Part shown: positions 19,909-29,456 of the stretch, in pieces | How positions within the stretch are numbered: the stretch's first letter is position 1 | Layout: each line of letters begins with the position of its first letter | Assembly: GCA_018401015.1 (NCBI GenBank) | Contig: JAGYLP010000002.1 | Coordinates: 186,001 to 250,000, forward strand | Reading direction: 5' to 3' | DNA: 64,000 nt | Origin: Bacteroidales bacterium | GTDB taxonomy: Bacteria; Bacteroidota; Bacteroidia; Bacteroidales; M50B96 | The notes under the pieces: generated by a model | Database searches by the model: none | Seen by the model: the letters and a program-made list of their open reading frames with translations, nothing else | What the model was told of the DNA's origin: nothing | Program-made: the position numbers and the translations under genes

Positions 19909-21246
19909 CTACACATGACCTTGAGCGATCATTGCATCTGCAACTTTCACAAAGCCACCTATATTAGCTCCTTGAACATAATCGATTTTATCGCCTACTT
20001 TACCGTACTTGGCGCAAGTAGCGTGAATATCGCTCATGATTTTCTTTAATTTCTCATCAACTTCATCGGCAGTCCAGTTGAAACGTAGGGAGTTCTGACT
20101 CATTTCTAATCCGGAAACGGCAACACCACCGGCATTTACTGCTTTGCCCGGGCCGAACATGACGCCTGCTTTGAAGCACATTTCGGGTACATCAGCTTCG
20201 CAACCCATGTTGGACGCTTCGGCAATAATTTGTACTCCGTTCTTGATAAGCATTTCAGCATCTTTCCCACTTAATTCGTTTTGAATAGCGCAAGGCATGG
20301 CAATGTCCACTTTGCGTTCCCATGGACGTTTGCCGGGGAAGAATTCAGCACCAAACTCCTGAGCATAAGGAGCAACCACATCGTTATTCGATGCGCGAAG
20401 TTCGAGCAAGTATTCAATCTTTTCTTCGTCTAATCCTTTTTCGTCGTAAATGTATCCGTCGGGACCTGAAATGGTTACAACCTTAGCGCCCAGTTCGGTG
20501 AATTTGCGGGCAGCACCCCAGGTAACATTTCCAAATCCGGAAAGAGCTACTGTTTTACCGGCAATTTTATCACCTTTTGTTTTCAGCATTTCATCTACGA
20601 AATAAACTGCTCCGTAACCGGTTGCTTCCGGACGTAAAATGGAACCACCCCAATCGAGACCTTTACCGGTTAAAACGCCGGTGAATTCGTTGCGTAAACG
20701 CTTGTACTGTCCGAACATGTAACCAATTTCGCGACCACCTACTCCGATGTCGCCAGCTGGAACGTCGGTATTAGGACCGATATGACGCGATAATTCGGTC
20801 ATGAAGCTCTGACAAAAGCGCATGATTTCATTGTCCGATTTTCCTTTTGGGTTAAAGTCCGATCCTCCTTTACCACCACCCATAGGCAGCGTGGTAAGGC
20901 TATTTTTCAGAATTTGCTCAAAACCCAAGAATTTTAAGGTGCTCAAGGTTACGCTCGGGTGGAAACGCAAACCACCTTTATAAGGTCCAATAGCCGAGTT
21001 GAATTCAACGCGGAAACCACGATTCACTTCTACTTCGCCCTGATCGTTAACCCAAGGTACGCGGAACATGATAACGCGCTCAGGTTCAACTAATTTTTCC
21101 AAAATCTTGTGAACTTTATATTTCGGATTTTCTTCTACGTAGGGAATTAACTTTTCTACTACTTCCTGAACGGCTTGAATAAATTCATCCTCTCCGGGGT
21201 TTTTTGCAATAACCTTATCCATGAAGGCTTTTACTTTTGGATCCAT
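19909..21246 (-). CDS. gdhA: NADP-specific glutamate dehydrogenase
   Basis: FRVEFNSAIGPYKGGLRFHPSV, LTTLPMGGGKGGSDFNPKGKSDNEIMRFCQSFM, ALSGFGNVTWGAA. Confidence 0.97.
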   Translation of the reverse strand: MDPKVKAFMDKVIAKNPGEDEFIQAVQEVVEKLIPYVEENPKYKVHKILEKLVEPERVIMFRVPWVNDQGEVEVNRGFRVEFNSAIGPYKGGLRFHPSVTLSTLKFLGFEQILKNSLTTLPMGGGKGGSDFNPKGKSDNEIMRFCQSFMTELSRHIGPNTDVPAGDIGVGGREIGYMFGQYKRLRNEFTGVLTGKGLDWGGSILRPEATGYGAVYFVDEMLKTKGDKIAGKTVALSGFGNVTWGAARKFTELGAKVVTISGPDGYIYDEKGLDEEKIEYLLELRASNNDVVAPYAQEFGAEFFPGKRPWERKVDIAMPCAIQNELSGKDAEMLIKNGVQIIAEASNMGCEADVPEMCFKAGVMFGPGKAVNAGGVAVSGLEMSQNSLRFNWTADEVDEKLKKIMSDIHATCAKYGKVGDKIDYVQGANIGGFVKVADAMIAQGHV

Positions 21247-21500
21247 CTTTAACTGATTTAAAAGGAGTTAAACAACTAAAAATTAACGTTTTCTTGAAAC
21301 AAAATTATACTTTTAATCCTTCCAATTCCTCAAAACAACAAAATTCGACCAGTCGTTTCGGCCTTTGCAAACTGCTGACATCCAGTGGCGTATAAATAAC
21401 ATGCTTTGTGTTTAATAGCACTTCGTGATAAAGGTCATGAAAAAGGCAGCCTTATTTCGGGCTTTCCATTTATTTTGTGGTTTAACCAGCTATTTCATCC

Positions 21501-22331
21501 ATGATTGCTTTTGCTCCGGCTAAAATAAATGTGGGTTTACGCATAGTGGGTAAACGAAGCGATGGCTATCATAATCTATCGTCCATCCTTTACCCCATTC
21601 CGCTTTGCGATGCCCTCGAGATCGAACGAGTGTCGCACGTAAAAGGCGGAAGCTTGCGCTTGCATCATTATGGATTGAAAGCTCCTTGTGCCGACACTGA
21701 AAATCTCTTAACCCGCACTTGGGAGGTGATGGCTTCGATGTTTCAGCTCCCTGCAATTTCATTGCATGTGCTCAAAACAATTCCCTGGGGAGCCGGCTTG
21801 GGCGGAGGATCGTCGAATGCAAGTACTTTCCTGCTCATGCTGAATGAATTACTCAATTTCCCCTTGAGTTCCCCAGAACTCCATGAAATTGCTCTCAAGT
21901 TGGGGAGTGATTGTCCTTTTTTTCTGGAGCCGAAACCTTCGCTGGCAAGTGCTCGTGGCGAAGTATTGGAACCCATCGATCCGTTTTTGAAAGGAAAGTA
22001 TTTGGTCGTTTTATATCCCCGATTGGAGATTGCGACCAGCTGGGCATTCAAGCAACTCGACCTTTTAGGTAAATGGGAAGGAAGCCAGGAGCCGTTTCTT
22101 CCTCCGCAGGGGAAGATTTTTACCTCGATCGATTTACACAATGATTTTGAGCCAATCGTCTTAAGCGCCTATCCGCGGCTCAGGGAGCTTAAGGTCGATT
22201 TGTTGGAGGCCGGATTTGAATTGGTTGGAATGAGTGGCACCGGTAGTTCATTCTATGCTTTGAGCGAAATCCAGCGTCGTGTGCCCTCTCGCTGGCGATC
22301 AAGTCTGATTTGGTCTGGTTGGGTCACTTAG
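21501..22331 (+). CDS. ispE: 4-(cytidine 5'-diphospho)-2-C-methyl-D-erythritol kinase
   Basis: APAKINVGLRIVGKRSDGYHNL, IPWGAGLGGGSSNAS, GSDCPFF, MSGTGSSFY (GHMP kinase). Confidence 0.95.
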   Translation: MIAFAPAKINVGLRIVGKRSDGYHNLSSILYPIPLCDALEIERVSHVKGGSLRLHHYGLKAPCADTENLLTRTWEVMASMFQLPAISLHVLKTIPWGAGLGGGSSNASTFLLMLNELLNFPLSSPELHEIALKLGSDCPFFLEPKPSLASARGEVLEPIDPFLKGKYLVVLYPRLEIATSWAFKQLDLLGKWEGSQEPFLPPQGKIFTSIDLHNDFEPIVLSAYPRLRELKVDLLEAGFELVGMSGTGSSFYALSEIQRRVPSRWRSSLIWSGWVT

Positions 22332-22390
22332 TTTTATTAGGCTAGTATTTTCATCATCCGTTTTCGAAAAGGAGCATGCCGGATAAGCAT

Positions 22391-22440
22391 AAAAAAACGG
22401 CCTGTGTCATCACCTTACTGGATGAACAGGCCGTTTTTTT
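22391..22440. terminator. bidirectional terminator between convergent ispE and tnaA
   Basis: AAAAAAACGGCCTGT(gTCATCaccttactgGATGA)ACAGGCCGTTTTTTT: long stem flanked by A-run and T-run. Confidence 0.92.
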
Positions 22441-22454
22441 GGATGAAGCCTGGC

Positions 22455-23834
22455 TTATGGTTTAACTGCTTCTAATTCGACTGTGAAGTGTCGCATGATA
22501 GGCGCTTCGTAGCGAATACGGTATCCATTCCGGATTTGGTCGCGTCGGTTCCACACGTTAATTAGTCCTGCAGCAACAACGTCCATGTGATTATTGGTGT
22601 AGGTTCGACGAGGAAGAGCCAGACGCACAAATTCGAGTGCCGGATAGCGGTTTTCACGCGTGCCGGGGTCGCGGTCGGCCAGCAATGTTCCAATCTCAAC
22701 TCCTCGAACACCACATTCTTTATAGAGTTCGATGGCTAATGTTTGTGCAATGAATTCTTCTTTGGGGACATGTGGTAAGAATTTTTTTGCATCGACAAAA
22801 ATAGCGTGACCGCCGTAGGGCAATTGAACCGGAATGCCTGCATCGGTTAGCTTTTGTCCGAGGTAGGCAACTTGTTCTACCCGTGTTTCGAGTGGGGCAA
22901 ATTCGGTGTTTTCATCCAGACCAACTGCTAAGGCATTCATATCACGTCCCGACATTCCGCCATAGGTGATATAGCCTTCGAAGATGATATTGAAAACACT
23001 TGCTTCACGAAAGAGTTGCTCGTCGCGCATCGCAATGAAACCACCCATGTTAACCACTGCATCTTTCTTCGAGCTCATGGTCATGGCATCGCAATACTGG
23101 AAGGTTTCTTTGACGATTTCCTTAATGCTTTTATCGGCGTAGCCGGCTTCGCGTTTTTTGATGAAATAGGCATTTTCGGCAAAACGAGCTGAATCGAAAA
23201 TGACCATTTTCCCATATTTTTTAGAGAGTTCATAAACCTGTCGCATATTCTCCATCGAAACAGGTTGCCCTCCGCAGGTATTATTGGTAATGGTAACGAT
23301 TACAAAGGGAATCTTGTCGGTATGTTCCTGAAGAACTTTCTCCAGCTTGTTTAAATCCACATTCCCTTTGAAGGGGTGAATTAGCTCGGAATGAAATGCT
23401 TCGTCGATGGTGCAATCGATGGCGCTGGCTTTCCGGAATTCAATGTGACCTTTGGTGGTATCGAAATGCGAATTGCCGGGCACTACATGACCTTCCTTAA
23501 CCAGCACTGAGAATAGCACGTTTTCGGCCGCCCGGCCTTGATGGGTTGGAAGGAAATAATCGAAACCCAGGATGGATTGAATACTTTCTTTGAGTTTGTA
23601 ATAGGAGCTTGCTCCGGCGTAGCTTTCGTCGCCCAGCATCATTTCGGCCCACTGGCCTTGGCTCATGGCTCCTGTGCCGGAATCGGTAAGCAGGTCGATA
23701 TAAACCTGACTGCTTTTGAGATTGAAGAGATTATTTTTTGCTTCGAGCAACCATCGATCTCTTTGCTCGCGGGTGCTGCGATGAATGGGTTCGACAACTT
23801 TTATTTTGTAGGATTCAGCGAATGGTAAATTCAT
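22455..23834 (-). CDS. tnaA: tryptophanase (L-tryptophan indole-lyase)
   Basis: VYIDLLTDSGTGAMSQGQWAEMMLGDESYAG, THQGRAAENV, SARFAENAYFIKKRE, SSKKDAVVNMGG. Tryptophanase-like (FDTTKGH, VEIG, RHFT) rather than tyrosine phenol-lyase-like (TTTRYH, MERG, RFFT) positions. Confidence 0.92.
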   Translation of the reverse strand: MNLPFAESYKIKVVEPIHRSTREQRDRWLLEAKNNLFNLKSSQVYIDLLTDSGTGAMSQGQWAEMMLGDESYAGASSYYKLKESIQSILGFDYFLPTHQGRAAENVLFSVLVKEGHVVPGNSHFDTTKGHIEFRKASAIDCTIDEAFHSELIHPFKGNVDLNKLEKVLQEHTDKIPFVIVTITNNTCGGQPVSMENMRQVYELSKKYGKMVIFDSARFAENAYFIKKREAGYADKSIKEIVKETFQYCDAMTMSSKKDAVVNMGGFIAMRDEQLFREASVFNIIFEGYITYGGMSGRDMNALAVGLDENTEFAPLETRVEQVAYLGQKLTDAGIPVQLPYGGHAIFVDAKKFLPHVPKEEFIAQTLAIELYKECGVRGVEIGTLLADRDPGTRENRYPALEFVRLALPRRTYTNNHMDVVAAGLINVWNRRDQIRNGYRIRYEAPIMRHFTVELEAVKP

Positions 23835-23939
23835 AGTGGTAAGATTTTTTTGCGTTCTGCTAAGTGGGTTTTAGAACTGAAACGAGTTATTATTCGGATT
23901 TGGGGGCTGGGATTCGGTAAAAGAGAACCGAAACTCTAG

Positions 23940-24023
23940 TTAATAACGGGGGTATTCGTCGCGTTCTTTGATGTTAACAAAGCGCAGAAGGGACTGAATT
24001 TCAAAGCGAATCGGGTTGATCAT
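23940..24023 (-). CDS. 27-aa small ORF upstream of tnaA; candidate leader peptide
   Basis: Own translation: MINPIRFEIQSLLRFVNIKERDEYPRY*. Same strand, stop 105 nt before the tnaA start, promoter-like box just upstream. Too short for the ORF track. Confidence 0.5.
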   Translation of the reverse strand: MINPIRFEIQSLLRFVNIKERDEYPRY

Positions 24024-24042
24024 AGTTTTTTCACTTTCCCTC

Positions 24043-24050
24043 CAAAAATA
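24043..24050 (-). promoter_or_regulatory. Bacteroidetes-type -7 box TATTTTTG upstream of small ORF/tnaA
   Basis: Minus strand TATTTTTG matches TAnnTTTG, 19 nt before the small-ORF ATG. No clear TTG -33 element. Confidence 0.4.
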
Positions 24051-24286
24051 GCAAAAGTCCTGAAAGTCGATTCCATTTCTTTAACATATTTTGCCTAAAA
24101 GGCATAAAAAAAACACAGAAGCAGTTTGGGAGCTCTCTCTCCCGCTTCGCAAGCCAGTTGGTAAACATGTATCGAACTTTTTTCCCCTCTTTAGGGTTTA
24201 GAAAGTTTGACAAAGAAATGGTATTAAAAAGCTTTAATAGCAGGGCTGTTGAGCCTGACTTATAGAAGAAAAGCCAATTTACTGTT

Positions 24287-24294
24287 TACCTTTG
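24287..24294 (+). promoter_or_regulatory. Bacteroidetes-type -7 box TACCTTTG upstream of M16 peptidase
   Basis: Exact TAnnTTTG match, 24 nt before ATG 24319. Confidence 0.45.
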
Positions 24295-24318
24295 CCTCCT
24301 TAATTTGAAAAACAGTAC

Positions 24319-25539
24319 ATGCTTTATCACGAACATTTATTGGCAAATGGCATTCGACTCATTCACATTGCAGCTATCGGTCGAGTAGCCCATGCTGCCC
24401 TCATGGTGCATACCGGTTCGCGCGATGAGACTTCCGAGATTCAGGGAATGGCTCATTTCCTGGAGCATGTCTTTTTTAAAGGCACAACCCACCGAAAAGC
24501 TTACCATATTAACAATCGGCTCGACGAAGTTGGAGGCGAGTTAAATGCCTACACCGCCAAGGAAGAAACCTGTATTCATGCCTCTTTCCTCTCCGAATAT
24601 TTTCCCAGAGCCATCGAATTGATGGCCGATATCTTCTTCCATTCTACCTTCCCCGAAAAAGAATTGGAAAAAGAAAAGGAGGTCATTTTAGATGAAATAA
24701 ATTCCTACCTCGATAATCCATCGGAACAAATTGCCGACGATTTCGAAGAATTGGTGTTCCCGAATCATCCGCTGGGATATAAAATTTTGGGTACCCCCGA
24801 AATCATTCAAAACTTTACCCGCGACCAGGTAATTCGTTTTGTGCAGGAAAATTATTATACCGACGAGATGGTTTTGGTAACCATGGGCGACTTTCCGCTC
24901 TATCGGATAGTTCGCTTGTTCGAAAAGTACTTCTCCGACCAACCGGCTCGTTTGAATAAACCCGAACGCGAAGCATTTAATGCCTATTGTCCGCAGTATT
25001 CGGAACAACAAAAAGACAGTTACCAAACGCATTGCATGCTGGGCCGCGAAGCTTATTCGGTGAATCATCCCTTGCGCCTTCCCATGTATGTTTTAAGCAA
25101 TTATTTAGGAGGGCCTGGAATGAATTCCCGCTTAAATATGGTTTTGCGCGAAAAACACGGATTGGCGTATCATGTCGAAATGAATTACGCTCCCTACAGC
25201 GATACCGGCTTACTCACTTTATACTTTGGGACTGAAAATGGGAACTTGAAAAAAGCTCTTCGACTTATTGAGCGTGAGTTAAAGCGCTTAAGCGCTCAAC
25301 CGTTAACCGCTGTCCAATTAGAAAAGGCGAAGAAGCAGCTCATTGGCCAGTTAGCCCTTGCGAATGAAAGCCCCATTAATCAGGTCTTATCCATGGCCAA
25401 AAGTTATCTCGTATTCGGACGATGCGATTCGCTCGAAGAGGTTAATAATAAGATTTTAGGAGTTACCCTCGAACAAATAGAACAAGTAAGTCGAGAGATT
25501 TTTGACTTCGAAACGCTTTCGCAACTAATTTATCGTTAA
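24319..25539 (+). CDS. M16 family zinc metallopeptidase
   Basis: GMAHFLEHVFFKGTTHR (HxxEH) with distal EKEVILDEINSYLDNP. Confidence 0.93.
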   Translation: MLYHEHLLANGIRLIHIAAIGRVAHAALMVHTGSRDETSEIQGMAHFLEHVFFKGTTHRKAYHINNRLDEVGGELNAYTAKEETCIHASFLSEYFPRAIELMADIFFHSTFPEKELEKEKEVILDEINSYLDNPSEQIADDFEELVFPNHPLGYKILGTPEIIQNFTRDQVIRFVQENYYTDEMVLVTMGDFPLYRIVRLFEKYFSDQPARLNKPEREAFNAYCPQYSEQQKDSYQTHCMLGREAYSVNHPLRLPMYVLSNYLGGPGMNSRLNMVLREKHGLAYHVEMNYAPYSDTGLLTLYFGTENGNLKKALRLIERELKRLSAQPLTAVQLEKAKKQLIGQLALANESPINQVLSMAKSYLVFGRCDSLEEVNNKILGVTLEQIEQVSREIFDFETLSQLIYR

Positions 25540-25545
25540 TACATT

Positions 25546-26187
25546 ATGACAGCATCCCTCGAATTAACTCAATTTGCCCATGAGCACATGGGAGAAGAAG
25601 ACCCCATTTTACAGGAATTGTATCGCGAAACCCATCTCAAGGTGTTGCATCCTCGAATGCTAAGTGGTTTTTGGCAAGGAAAGCTGCTTCAAATGATAAC
25701 TGCCATGATTCGTCCGCGAAATATTTTAGAAATTGGAACATATACCGCGTATTCAGCCTTATACATGGCAAAGGCTTTACCCGAGGGAGCGAAAATTCAT
25801 ACCATCGAGGTAAACGATGAACTCGAAAGCTTTATCCGAAAATGGATTGAGCGTGCGGGTGCTTCGGATCAAATAGAGTTGCATATTGGTAATGCCTTGG
25901 AAATTATTCCGCAGCTCGAAGGTCCATTCGATATGGTTTTTATGGATGGAGAAAAATCGGAATACGTCGAATACTATGAATTGCTGATGCAGATCCTTCC
26001 TTCGGGAAGTTTTATTTTGGCCGATAATATTTTTTGGGATGGAAAAGTTTTCGAACCAGCGGTTAAGTCGAACGATTATTCCACCAAAGGGATTTTGAAA
26101 TTTAATCAGATGGTGAAGGACGATAATCGGGTGGAAAAGGTTATTCTTCCTTTGCGCGATGGAATTTTTCTCATTCGGAAGAAATAA
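25546..26187 (+). CDS. SAM-dependent O-methyltransferase (methyltransf_3 family)
   Basis: RNILEIGTYTAYSALYMAKALPEGAKIHTIEVNDE; FDMVFMDGEKSEY; ILADNIFWDGKV. Confidence 0.93.
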   Translation: MTASLELTQFAHEHMGEEDPILQELYRETHLKVLHPRMLSGFWQGKLLQMITAMIRPRNILEIGTYTAYSALYMAKALPEGAKIHTIEVNDELESFIRKWIERAGASDQIELHIGNALEIIPQLEGPFDMVFMDGEKSEYVEYYELLMQILPSGSFILADNIFWDGKVFEPAVKSNDYSTKGILKFNQMVKDDNRVEKVILPLRDGIFLIRKK

Positions 26188-26216
26188 AAACCGGCTTAAC
26201 CGTTTATCTAAACAAA

Positions 26217-26903
26217 GTGAAAAAAATGATCCGACTTTTATGGATAGCTTTTGTTCTTTCTTTCCTTCCGGTCGTAGGACTGCAAGGGCAAAAACTGCTG
26301 TCGGATACAGTTCCTACCTTGACCGAGCGTCAGAAAAAACCCATTGTGCAATTGTCGGGGATAATAACCAATACCAAAAAGGAAGGAATGCCTTTTACCA
26401 CGATTGCTGTTATCAATCGCGCGCAGGGAACGGTTTCAAACTTTTGGGGTTATTATAGCATTGCTGTCCATCCCGACGATACCATTCGATTCAGTTCCGT
26501 TGGGCATAAATCCTTTGAATTCACTTTCCCGGATTCTTTTTCCGAAAAAGAGTGGCACGCAGATATTGTATTGGCATACGATACGGTAGTTTTGAGTGAA
26601 ACGGTTGTTTTCCCCTGGACTACTTATGATCAATTTTTGCAAGCAGTACTCGATTTAGAGCTTCAGGACGAAGATATGGATCGGGCTCGTTCGAATATTG
26701 CCCTCATGCAAAAACAATTATTTTCCGAGGAGTATCAGGTCGATGCCAGCTTGAATTATAAGTTCTACATGCAAGATAAAGCGAATCAATTATATACCCG
26801 CGGTCAGGTTCCAACCCTCAGCTTGCTCAATCCTTTTGCCTGGGCTCAATTCTTCGAAGCGCTCAAGTCGGGCGCCTTTACCAGCAAGAAAAAAGTGTAT
26901 TAA
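26217..26903 (+). CDS. carboxypeptidase-like regulatory domain protein, secreted
   Basis: GTG start, signal peptide; QLSGIITNTKKEGMPFTTIAVINRAQGTVSNFWGYYSIAVHPDDTIRFSSVGHKS is CarboxypepD_reg-like. Confidence 0.75.
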   Translation: MKKMIRLLWIAFVLSFLPVVGLQGQKLLSDTVPTLTERQKKPIVQLSGIITNTKKEGMPFTTIAVINRAQGTVSNFWGYYSIAVHPDDTIRFSSVGHKSFEFTFPDSFSEKEWHADIVLAYDTVVLSETVVFPWTTYDQFLQAVLDLELQDEDMDRARSNIALMQKQLFSEEYQVDASLNYKFYMQDKANQLYTRGQVPTLSLLNPFAWAQFFEALKSGAFTSKKKVY

Positions 26904-26999
26904 TAAATTGGATCGCTCTGCAATACAAGCCTCAAAATCTAGTTTTTTATCGAATAAACAGCGTATTTTGCGCGGTTTAATTTTCTACCTGTAACCGCT

Positions 27000-29456
27000 A
27001 TGTTTCGAGTGAAAATCTTGCTTTGCATACTTCTTTTCTTTCCGGCATTTACACATGCTCAGGAAATGGGGCAGGTGTATGGAAACATTAGCGATAAACA
27101 AGGGAAAGCGCTGGAGTTTGCCAACGTTAGCCTTAAATCGGACCCGTCGGTCGGAGCAGTATCCAATTTCGATGGTAATTACTCTCTAAGTCTTCCCGCC
27201 GGAGAAAACTTCACGCTTTTAGTAAGTTATGCCGGCTATCAAAATACAGAAATCACTCTTAAATTATTCCCCGGCGAAAAGCGGAAATTGAATTTTCAGC
27301 TTAAACCTTCCGATATCGTTTTGGGCGATGTGGATATTAAAAGCGAGCGAGAGCGGAGTGCGAATATGGTGCGCTTGAATCCGAAAATTGCCAGTTCCGT
27401 ATTGTCTGCCACCGGTGGGGTGGAACAGATTATTCGAAGCCTTCCGGGAGTAGTCGGTAATAATGAATTGAGTAGTCAGTATTCGGTTCGTGGAGGGAAT
27501 TTCGACGAAAACCTGGTTTATGTCAACGATATCGAGATTTACCGTCCTTTCCTCATTCGTTCTGGTCAGCAGGAGGGACTTAGTTTTGTAAATCCCGATA
27601 TGGTTTCCTCACTTTTATTTTCGGCTGGTGGGTTCGAGGCCCGGTATGGCGATAAAATGTCGTCGGTTCTGGATATTAAATACAAGCGACCGACCAGCTT
27701 TAAAGCGTCCGCCTCGGGAAGTTTGCTGGGGGGCTCTGCTCATGTCGAAGGAGCTGCTCAGAATCAATTGCTGAGTTACATTGCCGGGATTCGTTACAGC
27801 ACTAACCAGTACTTGCTTGGAAGCCTCGACGAAAAAGGGAGCTATACTCCCGAATTCCTCGATTTTCAAACCTTTGTTACCTATGAAATTGGAACCAATT
27901 TCGAATTAAATTTTTTGGGACATCTCTCTCAAAACTCCTACTACTTCATTCCCGAAACACGCGAAACTTCCTTCGGAACGATTCACGAAGCTCTCAAGCT
28001 AAAAATCTATTTCGACGGCCAGGAGCTGAACCGGTTTACAACCTTTACCGGAGCATTAGCTGGTCATTATGAGCCGGGGCCGGCCTCACGTTTGTCACTT
28101 TTTGTATCTTCCTTTAACACCCGCGAAAGTGAAACCTTCGATATTTTAGGTCAGTATTTTCTAAATGAACTTGATAACCAACTAGGTTCTGATAATCTGG
28201 GTGATAGCTTGGCAAATATTGGCGTTGGCTCTTTTTTAAATCATGCCCGGAATTACCTCGATGCTCAAGTTTACAGCATTTATCATAAAGGTTTGCATCG
28301 GGCCGACAAACACTTCTTTCAGTGGGGCGCTAAAGCGCAATGGGAATTCTTTAGCGATCAAATGAATGAATGGAACCTAATCGATTCGGCGGGTTATTCC
28401 TTGCCCTACAGCGATAGCGAAGTACTACTTTATAGGTATTTGCAAAACGATACCAGTTTACAGAGTCAGCGCTATACGTCTTATTTCCAAGATACCTACA
28501 CGCATACAGGCGATGCCGGTGAGTTAAGCATTACCGCTGGTTTCCGAACGAATTACTGGACCATTAGCCGTGAATTTTTATTCAGCCCACGCGCCAATGT
28601 GGCATTTAAACCGAAGTGGAAAAATTCGAAACGGGATATTCTTTTTCGTCTCGCTGCAGGAATGTATCATCAGCCGCCTTTTTTCCGGGAAATGAAAGAT
28701 TGGAATGGCCGAATTAACACCGATATTAAAGCTCAACGGTCAACTCATTTTGTGGTGGGAGCCGATTATAATTTTGTTTCCTGGAACCGTCCGTTTAAGT
28801 TTGTTGCCGAAGCTTATTACAAAGAGCTGAGTAACTTGATTCCTTACGATGTAGATAATGTTCGTTTGCGCTATTACGGAACCAATAACTCCGAAGGTTA
28901 TGCCGGAGGTTTGGATTTGAAAGTAAATGGCGAATTTGTTCCCGGAGTCGATAGCTGGATAAGTTTATCGCTCATGCAAACCAGGGAGCATATCGATGGT
29001 CAGTTTTCCTACGAAATAGAAGGTGCCGATACCTTGAGCATTAGCCCTGTGTATATTCCACGGCCAACCGACCAGTTTTTTACGTTTAGCATGTTTTTCC
29101 AGGATTATTTCCCAAACGACTCAACCATCAAAATGCAACTCAACATGATGTATGGTTCCGGGTTGCCTTTTGGACCACCCAATGCAATGAAAACCCAGGC
29201 CGATTTGCGTATGCCTTCCTATCGCCGGGTCGATATCGGATTTAGCAAACTAATTATCGGCGAGAATGCCTTGCTAAAGCGAAAAGGCTTTCGCCATTTG
29301 GAAAGCTTATGGCTTGGGCTAGAGGTGTTTAATTTGTTGAACATCCGTAATACGGTTTCCTACACCTGGATTAACGATATTCGTAATCAGCAATATGCAG
29401 TGCCGAACTACTTAACAAGCCGAAGAATTAATGTGCGGGTCGTTGCCCGTTTTTAG
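27000..29456 (+). CDS. TonB-dependent receptor with carboxypeptidase-like N-terminal domain
   Basis: QVYGNISDKQGKALEFANVSLKSDPSVGAVSNFDGNYSLSLPAG; plug GGVEQIIRSLPGVVGNNELSSQYSVRGGNFDENLVYVNDIEIY; C-terminal barrel ends RVVARF. Confidence 0.93.
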   Translation: MFRVKILLCILLFFPAFTHAQEMGQVYGNISDKQGKALEFANVSLKSDPSVGAVSNFDGNYSLSLPAGENFTLLVSYAGYQNTEITLKLFPGEKRKLNFQLKPSDIVLGDVDIKSERERSANMVRLNPKIASSVLSATGGVEQIIRSLPGVVGNNELSSQYSVRGGNFDENLVYVNDIEIYRPFLIRSGQQEGLSFVNPDMVSSLLFSAGGFEARYGDKMSSVLDIKYKRPTSFKASASGSLLGGSAHVEGAAQNQLLSYIAGIRYSTNQYLLGSLDEKGSYTPEFLDFQTFVTYEIGTNFELNFLGHLSQNSYYFIPETRETSFGTIHEALKLKIYFDGQELNRFTTFTGALAGHYEPGPASRLSLFVSSFNTRESETFDILGQYFLNELDNQLGSDNLGDSLANIGVGSFLNHARNYLDAQVYSIYHKGLHRADKHFFQWGAKAQWEFFSDQMNEWNLIDSAGYSLPYSDSEVLLYRYLQNDTSLQSQRYTSYFQDTYTHTGDAGELSITAGFRTNYWTISREFLFSPRANVAFKPKWKNSKRDILFRLAAGMYHQPPFFREMKDWNGRINTDIKAQRSTHFVVGADYNFVSWNRPFKFVAEAYYKELSNLIPYDVDNVRLRYYGTNNSEGYAGGLDLKVNGEFVPGVDSWISLSLMQTREHIDGQFSYEIEGADTLSISPVYIPRPTDQFFTFSMFFQDYFPNDSTIKMQLNMMYGSGLPFGPPNAMKTQADLRMPSYRRVDIGFSKLIIGENALLKRKGFRHLESLWLGLEVFNLLNIRNTVSYTWINDIRNQQYAVPNYLTSRRINVRVVARF

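Noticed and set aside
22385-22445. Long inverted repeat as a possible mobile-element end
   Set aside because: A-run/T-run flanks and location between convergent ispE and tnaA explain it as a bidirectional terminator.
24031-24213. 60-aa minus-strand ORF upstream of the tnaA leader ORF
   Set aside because: Overlaps the promoter-like region; no recognisable features.
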